Of a stretch of 17,440 nucleotides of DNA, positions 7,367 through 13,693 are shown in pieces. The notes beneath the pieces were generated by a model that was given only the letters and a program-made list of their open reading frames with translations, was not told where the DNA came from and made no database searches. A program made the position numbers and the translations under genes. The stretch spans positions 1 to 17,440 of the forward strand of contig MZGM01000017.1 in the NCBI GenBank assembly GCA_002085035.1, written 5' to 3'. Source of the DNA: Candidatus Zhuqueibacterota bacterium 4484_219 (GTDB lineage: Bacteria > Zhuqueibacterota > JdFR-76 > 4484-219). Within the stretch, counting starts at the first letter, position 1; each line of letters opens with the position of its first letter.

Positions 7367-8430
7367 CCGGCGGTGGTGATGCTCCAGGGTTAAATGCTGT
7401 AATTCGTGCCGCCACCAAAGCCGCTATTCTGGAACATGGATGGGAAGTAGTAGGAATCTACGATAGTTTCGATGGCTTAATCCATCCTGAAAAAACCACA
7501 CCGCTAACATTGGATAATGTGCGGGGGCTATTGCCGCGCGGTGGAACTGTTCTTGGGACTACTAACCGTGCCAATCCCTTTCACTACCCGGTTGAGAAGA
7601 ATGGTAAAATTGAATTTGTAGATATGTCGGAGCGAGTATTGGAAAATTTGCAAAACCTCAAGATCGATGTTTTAATCGTTATTGGTGGGGATGGTACGTT
7701 GAGCATTGCCCGGGATTTTATTCGCAAAGGCGCCAAAATCGTGGGTATTCCCAAGACTATCGACAATGACATCTCTGCAACTGACATCTGCTTCGGATTC
7801 AACACAGCGGTAACTACCGCTACCGAGGCTATCGACAAACTTCATACCACGGCCGAGAGTCACCATCGAGTGATGGTATTGGAAGTGATGGGACGCTATG
7901 CCGGTTGGATTGCTTTAGAAGCAGGCATTGCCGGTGGGAGTGATGTGATCCTAATCCCAGAGATTCCTTTCGATTATGAAGTTGTTTGTGATAAGATTAG
8001 GCAGCGTAGTAGTCAAGGTATTAAGTTCAGTATCGTAGTGGTAGCTGAAGGAGCACATCCCAGAGGTGGGCAAATGGTGTTCCAAGATGAAAAAGGGGAT
8101 GGTGAAAAACGGCTGGGTGGAATTGGCGAACAAGTAGCCAGAGAGATCAGTCAACGTCTGGATTTGGAGACCCGGGTAACAGTGCTTGGACATTTACAGC
8201 GAGGGGGCTCTCCTTCGACGTTCGATCGGATACTTGGTACTCGTTTTGGAGTAGCTGCAGTGCAGTTGATTCATCACGACGAATTGGGCCGGATGGTTTG
8301 TTTACGCGGTCGTACTGTTCAATCAGTAGAAATTGAAAAAGCAGTTGGAGAGATAAAGCGGGTAGATCCGGAAGGGGAAATGGTGCTCACTGCTGAAATG
8401 TTGGGAATATCCTTAGGAAGATGGCACTAA
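7339..8430 (+). CDS. pfkA: 6-phosphofructokinase, group III (mixed-donor) type
   Basis: A 363-residue enzyme phosphorylating fructose 6-phosphate to the 1,6-bisphosphate. Motifs are GILTGGGDAPGLNAVIR (7-23), GGDGT (116-120), PKTIDNDI (138-145) with the catalytic Asp, MGRYAGW (184-190) and HLQRGGSPSTFDR. The donor-determining pair is Gly119 (E. coli position 104) with Lys139 (position 124). Known ATP enzymes have Gly/Gly and PPi enzymes Asp/Lys; Gly/Lys is the mixed group III combination, found in both ATP- and PPi-using enzymes, so the donor is undecided. I chose ATG 7339 because AAAGGGG (7324-7330) lies eight bases before it and the family begins here; a longer frame from TTG 7297 would add a non-homologous 14 residues. 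It overlaps the upstream remnant and the downstream gene's frame. Confidence 0.93.
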   Translation: MQVKRIGILTGGGDAPGLNAVIRAATKAAILEHGWEVVGIYDSFDGLIHPEKTTPLTLDNVRGLLPRGGTVLGTTNRANPFHYPVEKNGKIEFVDMSERVLENLQNLKIDVLIVIGGDGTLSIARDFIRKGAKIVGIPKTIDNDISATDICFGFNTAVTTATEAIDKLHTTAESHHRVMVLEVMGRYAGWIALEAGIAGGSDVILIPEIPFDYEVVCDKIRQRSSQGIKFSIVVVAEGAHPRGGQMVFQDEKGDGEKRLGGIGEQVAREISQRLDLETRVTVLGHLQRGGSPSTFDRILGTRFGVAAVQLIHHDELGRMVCLRGRTVQSVEIEKAVGEIKRVDPEGEMVLTAEMLGISLGRWH

Positions 8431-8436
8431 GGGAGG
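8431..8436 (+). promoter_or_regulatory. Ribosome binding site that decides the phosphatase start
   Basis: GGGAGG lies directly after the pfk stop codon and eight bases before TTG 8445. The alternative ATG at 8421 has only AGGA at 8415-8418, too close to be useful. The strong site therefore favours the TTG start. Confidence 0.6.
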
Positions 8437-8444
8437 AGAATATT

Positions 8445-9245
8445 TTGATTGACCACGCTATTGCTGCTGCTAAAATTGGTGGACAAATCTTACTGCAAAA
8501 TTATGGCAAACTGGATCCAGCCACCATCGAAGAAAAGAGTGCCTTCGATTTTGTCACCGCAGTTGATCACCAATCGGAACAGGCTATCATTCACTATTTG
8601 AAATCGCATTTTCCTGAGCATACTATCCTCGCTGAGGAGTCGGGAATCCAGCAGACTGTTAGCGAGTATCGTTGGATTATCGATCCCCTGGATGGCACCA
8701 AAAATTATATTCATCTTTTCCCCTGGTACGCTGTTTCTGTTGCTTTGGAATACAAGAATGAGATTGTAGTTGGAGTGGTCTACAATCCGGTGCGTGATGA
8801 GCTATTTACTGCTGAAAGGGGGCAGGGCGCCTATTTGAATGGAAACCGTATTGGAGTATCCCAATGTAAAAATTTGGCGCAGAGTATGTTAGCCACTGGG
8901 TTTCCTCATCGGAGCAAAATGTTATTGAATGTTTACCTGAAGTCTTTTAGTCAGCTTTTTCAAAAAGTAAGTGCCATCCGGAGACTTGGCTCAGCGGCTA
9001 TTGATTTATGCTATGTTGCTTGTGGTAGAGTTGACGGTTTTTGGGAGTTAAAACTCAGCGCCTGGGACATAGCCGCTGGAACATTGATTGTCCAAGAAGC
9101 TGGTGGTAGAGTTGGGGATTTAGTAGGTGGCCAAAATCATTTGGAAACCGGCAACATACTGGCAGCCAATGCTTATCTCTACGAACCTTTGCTAAATATT
9201 ACCCGTACAGTTTTCAGAGGCCATTTGGAGTGTATTACACAATAA
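8445..9245 (+). CDS. Inositol-monophosphatase-family phosphatase (SuhB-like)
   Basis: A 266-residue Mg2+/Li+-sensitive phosphatase fold. With the TTG start the protein begins MIDHAIAAAKIGGQILL, matching the family N-terminus. The three-metal site is complete: Glu64/Glu65 in LAEES, Asp80 and Asp83 in WIIDPLDGTKNY (77-88), and Asp208 in SAWDIAAGTLIVQEAGG. The substrate may be inositol 1-phosphate, fructose 1,6-bisphosphate or another sugar phosphate; the fold does not tell. Its position directly behind 6-phosphofructokinase would suit a role in sugar phosphate metabolism, but this is inference from context. An ATG at 8421, overlapping pfk by ten bases, would add eight residues and has a poor ribosome binding site. 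A 6-bp hairpin (9246-9251 with 9256-9261) follows the stop but lacks a T-run. Confidence 0.9.
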   Translation: MIDHAIAAAKIGGQILLQNYGKLDPATIEEKSAFDFVTAVDHQSEQAIIHYLKSHFPEHTILAEESGIQQTVSEYRWIIDPLDGTKNYIHLFPWYAVSVALEYKNEIVVGVVYNPVRDELFTAERGQGAYLNGNRIGVSQCKNLAQSMLATGFPHRSKMLLNVYLKSFSQLFQKVSAIRRLGSAAIDLCYVACGRVDGFWELKLSAWDIAAGTLIVQEAGGRVGDLVGGQNHLETGNILAANAYLYEPLLNITRTVFRGHLECITQ

Positions 9246-9365
9246 AGTAACAGTCGTTACTGGATTTAGACACGCTACTACTAAATACGGCAACGAATTG
9301 TATCAACCCCTGATGTCCTTTCTGTCAGTCCAATTATTACCTCTCCAAAAGTATCGAGTTTTATG

Positions 9366-9394
9366 TTGACTTTTAGCTTTTTTTTTATTATAAT
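9366..9394 (+). promoter_or_regulatory. Sigma-70-type promoter for the HU operon
   Basis: TTGACT (9366-9371) and TATAAT (9389-9394) are separated by exactly 17 bases, giving five of six and six of six matches to consensus. The predicted start of transcription lies near 9401, about 30 bases before the HU start codon. This is the best promoter in the window. Confidence 0.75.
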
Positions 9395-9430
9395 TTTACG
9401 ATATGAAAAAACAAGATAGGAGGATGTTCA

Positions 9431-9733
9431 TTGAATAAATCACAAATTATTGATATCATTGCTGAGGGAACAGGCTTAACAAAGCTGGAGACTGCAGCAG
9501 TGGTGGATGCTTTCTTAGCGACGATAAGTTATGGTTTAGCTTCTGAGGAGCGGGTTGAACTACGTCGTTTTGGTAGTTTTGTACTCAAGAATCGCAAGCC
9601 CAAAGTTGGTCGGAATCCTAAAACCGGGGTTGAGGTACTTATCCCTGCACGAAAGGTGCCAGTATTTCGGCCTTCTCCGGAATTGCAAAAATATATTGAG
9701 GAAGGTTTAGCTAAGAAACAGGAAGAAACTTAG
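9431..9733 (+). CDS. HU/IHF-family DNA-binding protein
   Basis: A 100-residue nucleoid protein that dimerises and bends DNA. The helical N-terminus (MNKSQIIDIIAEGTGLTK) is followed by the hallmark beta-arm region FGSFVLKNRKPKVGRNPKTG with the Arg-Asn-Pro tip that intercalates DNA, then VLIPARKVPVFRPS. The start is TTG 9431, fixed by AGGAGG at 9418-9423 (seven-base spacing); the ATG at 9424 is out of frame. The tail GLAKKQEET is slightly longer than E. coli HU. It is the first gene after a strong promoter and is followed 30 bases later by a tiny ribosomal-type gene and then a terminator, forming a two-gene unit. HU and IHF subunits cannot be separated from sequence alone here. Confidence 0.95.
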   Translation: MNKSQIIDIIAEGTGLTKLETAAVVDAFLATISYGLASEERVELRRFGSFVLKNRKPKVGRNPKTGVEVLIPARKVPVFRPSPELQKYIEEGLAKKQEET

Positions 9734-9763
9734 AACTAAAAAAACAGAAGGGAGGTATTCGGT

Positions 9764-9859
9764 TTGCCTTGCGGGAAGAAGAGGAAACGACACAAGATTG
9801 CTACGCACAAGCGTAAAAAACGGCTTCGGAAAAATCGGCACAAAAAGAAGTTAAGGTAG
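9764..9859 (+). CDS. AURKAIP1/COX24-domain small basic protein (mS38/bS22-like)
   Basis: A 31-residue frame, TTG start to TAG, beginning MPCGKKRKRHKIATHKRKKR and ending RHKKKLR. About 20 of the 31 residues are Lys, Arg or His. This matches my memory of the AURKAIP1/COX24 (DUF1713) family, whose mitochondrial member is ribosomal protein mS38 and whose mycobacterial counterpart is bS22; these peptides thread into the small ribosomal subunit near the decoding region. AAGGGAGG (9748-9755) lies eight bases before the TTG and strongly supports translation. The gene sits between HU and an intrinsic terminator, so it should be transcribed from the HU promoter. It is short enough to be missed by gene callers with length cut-offs. 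Ribosome binding is inferred from the family. Confidence 0.8.
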   Translation: MPCGKKRKRHKIATHKRKKRLRKNRHKKKLR

Positions 9860-9898
9860 ACAGTAGTTATTTTGCAGGATGATTTTATCCAGAATTGT

Positions 9899-9942
9899 AA
9901 AACTCCCCGCAACAAGAATTTGGTTGAGGGAGTTTTGCTTTT
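9899..9942 (+). terminator. Intrinsic terminator of the HU operon
   Basis: AAAACTCCC (9899-9907) pairs with GGGAGTTTT (9928-9936), and CAAC (9910-9913) pairs with GTTG (9923-9926) inside it, leaving a 9-base loop. The stem runs into TTTTGCTTTT. It lies 40 bases after the small basic protein's stop and 20 bases before the sensor kinase start. The A-run and T-run could let it act in both directions. Confidence 0.85.
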
Positions 9943-9961
9943 GGACAAAAGGTATTAGACC

Positions 9962-12160
9962 ATGTATCCTAAAAATACCATTTTGTTAATCGACGATGAT
10001 ACCAGTTTGCACGATCTTTGTCGAGCAATTTTGGCGCGAATGGGGTACAAATGTATTTCAGCATTTAATGGAGTCGAGGGATTAGAGAAAATACGAGAGC
10101 ACCATCCCGACTTAATCCTTTTGGATTTGATGATGCCGGATATGGATGGCGAGCAAGTCTATCAGGAGTTAATATCGAATGCTGAATACCAGGCGTACAA
10201 GGACATTCCTGTAATAATGTTGACTGCCATTTCCCACGATGAAGAGCGTGAAAATAAAATGCTGAAATTGGGGGTAAGTGCCTACCTCAATAAGCCCTTC
10301 GGCCTTAATGAACTGGTTAACGTTATTAAGAATGTGTTTGTGACCCATGAAATCCGACTGCACAACAAACGCCTGCAAGAAGAAATTACCAGCGCCAAGC
10401 AGTATCTGGAACGGTTGATTGATAATGCCCCTGTAGGGGTACTTTCCTCAGATGCGAAAGGTAATATTGTGCAGGTAAATTCTTTTTTTGTAAATCTGAT
10501 GGGTGTAGAGAGTGTAGATAAATTGTGGGGGCAGAACATATTGGAAGGCGAGGTCATTGGTCGCAAGGATGTGTGCGAACGCTTTCGCCAGGTTCTGGAA
10601 ACAGGAACTGCTGTCAAAATTCCCACTATCGACATTCATAATCGTCAGGGGCGGCGAATTAATGTAAATATCAACTGCGTACCCCTCAAAGATGAAAATG
10701 GCAATATCTCTGGTCTGCTGTCTATTTGGGAAGATGTGACCGAAGCAGAAAAACGCGCTTATGAATTGAATATTCTGCGCCAGATCGGTCAAGCAATGCA
10801 GAGTGTTTTAGAGTTAGACCCATTGCTTCATCTCATTCTTACCAGTATTACAGCCGGATGCGCATTAGGGTTTAGCAGGGCGATGATCTTGTTGGTTAAC
10901 GAGCAGAAGAAGGTTCTGGAAGGAAAGATGGGAGTTGGCCCAACCAGCTTGGAAGAGGCACTGGAAATTTGGGACAAATTAGCCAAAGAGCACTCCAATT
11001 TAGAGGTCTTCTTGGAAAAATATGGTCTGAAATTGCCGAATAGAAATGATCGTTTTGATCAGATAGTTAAGAAAGTTAGTGTTCCATTGGATCAAGATTG
11101 GGATGTATTAATCAAAACCATTAGGGAAAAACGCCCCTTTAAAATAGAAAACGCTGCCTCCAATAATATGGTAAGTCCAGAATTTCAGCAAGCATTCGAT
11201 ATGGAAGAATTTGCTACTGCCCCTTTGATTGCTAAAAATCGCGTAGTTGGGATAGTGGTGGCGGACAATAAGTTCAGTAATTTCCCCCTGCAACCGGATC
11301 GAATCAAGTTACTTTCCCTGTTTGCCAGCCAGGCAGGGTTGGCGATTGAAAACGCAGAAACCTACCGCAAGTTAGAAGATAAAGTCGCTCAGTTGAATCG
11401 GGCTTACCAGCAGTTACAAGAGGCTCATGAGAAATTGCTACGGTCGGAACGATTAGCCACTGTGGGTAAAATGGCCGCTCATATCGCCCATGAAATTCGG
11501 AATCCTTTAACCGCTATTGGTGGATTTGCACGGGCAATTCTCCGAGAACCACAAGATATCGAGAATGTAAAATTAGGTGGCAAGATTATCTCCAGAGAGG
11601 TAAATCGGTTGGAAAAAATTCTCGCTAATGTGTTAGATTTTACCAAAATTTCCCAACCCTTCAAACAGCAACATGATATTAACGCTATTATCGAAGAAGT
11701 AATTCAATTAAATAAACCAGTTATGCACGAGCGTAATATTAGTTGTAACATCCAGTTACATTCTTCATTACCACCAGCATGGGTAGACGAAGAACAAATC
11801 AAACAGGCATTGGTAAATATTTTAGTTAACAGTATTCATTCTATTCATCACCAGGGGAAGATCTCTGTTTCCACTGATTTAGTGGATGAACAAGTATTGA
11901 TTGAAATAAGCGATAATGGCGCTGGCATGACAAAAGAAACCCTGGAAAATATGTTCAATCCCTTTTTTACTACCAAATCCGGAGGCACCGGGTTAGGAAT
12001 GGCAGTGACCCAGAGAATTATCGAGGAACATGGGGGTGAGATTCAAGTTGAAAGCGAAAAGGGCAAAGGCACTACTTTCCGAATTTTCATTCCACTTACT
12101 GTACCTCCCGAAACGGTTCCAGAATCAATCACCAAAATCGTTAACAACGAACCCCGATGA
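9962..12160 (+). CDS. Receiver-PAS-GAF hybrid sensor histidine kinase
   Basis: A 732-residue soluble signalling protein with no signal peptide or membrane helix. The receiver domain (about 5-125) has acidic Asp12/Asp13, phospho-acceptor Asp55 in LLDLMMPDMDG, Thr88 and Lys111. A short coiled coil leads to a PAS domain (about 145-260, LIDNAPVGVLSSDAKGNIV). A GAF domain (about 275-455) follows, ending NAETYRKL, and a second coiled coil (458-495). The kinase core has His510 in HIAHEIRNPL, N-box Asn623, G1 box DNGAGM (651-656), FTTKSGGTGLGM (G2, 674-680). All catalytic residues are present. The receiver at the N-terminus suggests control by another kinase, or internal phosphotransfer. No response regulator gene is adjacent. 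The ATG follows the HU terminator by 20 bases with only a weak AAAGG site, and its stop overlaps xseA (ATGA). The signal is unknown. Confidence 0.93.
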   Translation: MYPKNTILLIDDDTSLHDLCRAILARMGYKCISAFNGVEGLEKIREHHPDLILLDLMMPDMDGEQVYQELISNAEYQAYKDIPVIMLTAISHDEERENKMLKLGVSAYLNKPFGLNELVNVIKNVFVTHEIRLHNKRLQEEITSAKQYLERLIDNAPVGVLSSDAKGNIVQVNSFFVNLMGVESVDKLWGQNILEGEVIGRKDVCERFRQVLETGTAVKIPTIDIHNRQGRRINVNINCVPLKDENGNISGLLSIWEDVTEAEKRAYELNILRQIGQAMQSVLELDPLLHLILTSITAGCALGFSRAMILLVNEQKKVLEGKMGVGPTSLEEALEIWDKLAKEHSNLEVFLEKYGLKLPNRNDRFDQIVKKVSVPLDQDWDVLIKTIREKRPFKIENAASNNMVSPEFQQAFDMEEFATAPLIAKNRVVGIVVADNKFSNFPLQPDRIKLLSLFASQAGLAIENAETYRKLEDKVAQLNRAYQQLQEAHEKLLRSERLATVGKMAAHIAHEIRNPLTAIGGFARAILREPQDIENVKLGGKIISREVNRLEKILANVLDFTKISQPFKQQHDINAIIEEVIQLNKPVMHERNISCNIQLHSSLPPAWVDEEQIKQALVNILVNSIHSIHHQGKISVSTDLVDEQVLIEISDNGAGMTKETLENMFNPFFTTKSGGTGLGMAVTQRIIEEHGGEIQVESEKGKGTTFRIFIPLTVPPETVPESITKIVNNEPR

Positions 12161-13392
12161 AATTGGAAATACAAAATCGAACCCAACAGCGAGTTTATTC
12201 TATTACCGAACTTACCCGTCAGATTAAGTTTTTGTTGGAGTCCCATTTCCCTAACATATGGGTAAAGGGGGAAATTTCCAATTTCAAATTACACTCTTCT
12301 GGCCACATGTATTTCAGTTTAAAGGACGAAAATGCCCAACTTCCATGTGTAATGTGGCGGGGACGAAATAATCTTCTATTTTTTATGCCCAAGGATGGGA
12401 TGAAAGTGGTAGCTCAGGGGAATGTGACCGTCTATGAGAAAAGAGGCTATTATCAGTTTGAGGTTTTAGAACTTCAGCCTGCCGGTATTGGCGAGTTGCA
12501 GTTAGCCTTTGAGCAGTTAAAGCAGAGATTGAAAGCAGAGGGCTTATTTGAGGCGGAACACAAAAAACCAATTCCAGCTTATCCTGAACGTATTGGCATA
12601 GTTACTTCTGCTACCGGTGCTGCTATTCGCGATCTGGTCACAGTTGTTGGACGACGTTTTCCTTCCGTGCAGTTAATTTTAAATCCTGTGCGAGTGCAAG
12701 GGGATGGAGCTGCCGAGGATATAGCTCGTGCTATTGATGAATTCAATGAGTATGGTCAGGTTGATGTGCTGATTGTTGGTCGCGGTGGCGGATCGTTAGA
12801 AGATTTGTGGCCGTTTAACGAAGAAGTGGTGGCACGGGCGATCTTTCGTTCCAAAATTCCGATAATCTCTGCCGTGGGACATGAGGTCGACTTTAGCATT
12901 AGTGATTTTGTGGCTGATTTACGTGCTCCAACTCCCTCGGCTGCCGCCGAGCTGGTAGTGCGTAATCGTGACGAATTGTTGAGTACGCTACAGGCTATGG
13001 TCCAGAAAATGTACCGATTACTCAAAGAAAAAATCCGTTATTATCGCGATAAGGTTAACTATTTGGAAAGCAGCTATGCCTTGCGGCGCCCAGCAGATGT
13101 AATTAAAGAGTACAATCAGCGGTTGGATGAATTAACCCGAACAATGGAGACTGCACTAACACATCAAATAGAACGTGAACGTGCTCGAATTACTGCTTTA
13201 ACCAAACATTTGGAAAATCTCAATCCATTGTCCATTATGAAGAGAGGTTACAGTATTTGTTACCGAGAGCAGGACGGTCATATTATTATCGATGCGGTCC
13301 AACTGCAGAAAGAAGACAAAATTCGCGTCCAATTTGCCAAAGGGCAAATACGTGGTACTGTAGATGAAGTTCAAAGTTCTACATCTGCGTAA
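12157..13392 (+). CDS. xseA: Exodeoxyribonuclease VII large subunit
   Basis: A 411-residue nuclease subunit that with XseB degrades single-stranded DNA from either end, acting in mismatch and recombinational repair. The N-terminal OB-fold (about 10-105) reads SITELTRQIKFLLE, WVKGEISNFK and GHMYFSLKDENAQL. The catalytic domain has RIGIVTSATGAAIRDL, VGRGGGSLEDLWPFNEE (207-223) and SAVGHEVDFSISDFVADLRA with His242 and Asp245, followed by APTPSAAAEL. A long coiled-coil C-terminus (about 270-360) is where XseB subunits bind. Length is typical. The ATG overlaps the kinase stop by four bases, so translation is probably coupled. Frame and composition are even across the gene. Confidence 0.97.
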   Translation: MKLEIQNRTQQRVYSITELTRQIKFLLESHFPNIWVKGEISNFKLHSSGHMYFSLKDENAQLPCVMWRGRNNLLFFMPKDGMKVVAQGNVTVYEKRGYYQFEVLELQPAGIGELQLAFEQLKQRLKAEGLFEAEHKKPIPAYPERIGIVTSATGAAIRDLVTVVGRRFPSVQLILNPVRVQGDGAAEDIARAIDEFNEYGQVDVLIVGRGGGSLEDLWPFNEEVVARAIFRSKIPIISAVGHEVDFSISDFVADLRAPTPSAAAELVVRNRDELLSTLQAMVQKMYRLLKEKIRYYRDKVNYLESSYALRRPADVIKEYNQRLDELTRTMETALTHQIERERARITALTKHLENLNPLSIMKRGYSICYREQDGHIIIDAVQLQKEDKIRVQFAKGQIRGTVDEVQSSTSA

Positions 13393-13425
13393 TAGTAATT
13401 GTAATTCATTTGGGAGTGGAATAAG

Positions 13426-13653
13426 ATGCAACACAGTGGAGGACCAAAGAGTTTTGAAGCTGCTATTAAGCGTTTGGAGGAGATCGTTAGCGCCTTAGAA
13501 GCAGGCGATAAGTCGTTAGAAGACTCCCTCAAGATGTTTGAAGAAGGAATGGCGTTAGCGAAATTTTGTACTGAAAAGCTTAATCAAGCAGAAAAAAAGT
13601 TGATGAAATTGGTCAAAAAGGAAGACGGAGGATTCCAATTAGAATTAATATGA
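13426..13653 (+). CDS. xseB: Exodeoxyribonuclease VII small subunit
   Basis: A 75-residue helical partner of XseA. The family signature is clear: SFEAAIKRLEEIVSALEAGD, then SLEDSLKMFEEGMALAKFC, then KLNQAEKKL near the end. GGGAGTGG at 13412-13419 precedes the ATG. It lies 33 bases after xseA, the usual order. In many bacteria ispA (farnesyl/geranyl diphosphate synthase) comes between xseB and dxs; here dxs follows directly. Confidence 0.96.
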   Translation: MQHSGGPKSFEAAIKRLEEIVSALEAGDKSLEDSLKMFEEGMALAKFCTEKLNQAEKKLMKLVKKEDGGFQLELI

Positions 13654-13661
13654 AAACTTCG

Positions 13662-13675
13662 AAAATGATCATTTT
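13662..13675. other. 14-bp perfect palindrome upstream of dxs
   Basis: AAAATGATCATTTT is a perfect palindrome with no spacer, lying between the xseB stop and the dxs ribosome binding site. It could be an operator, but it is AT-rich and a chance occurrence is quite possible. Confidence 0.3.
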
Positions 13676-13693
13676 GATGGGGTGGGAGAAAGG

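Noticed and set aside
8421..8444. ATG 8421 as the phosphatase start
   Set aside because: Its AGGA is too close to the ATG; TTG 8445 has GGGAGG at good spacing and begins at the family's usual first helix. It remains possible.
9246..9261. Hairpin after the inositol-monophosphatase-family gene as a terminator
   Set aside because: AGTAAC/GTTACT gives a weak 6-bp stem with no T-run; chance is likely.
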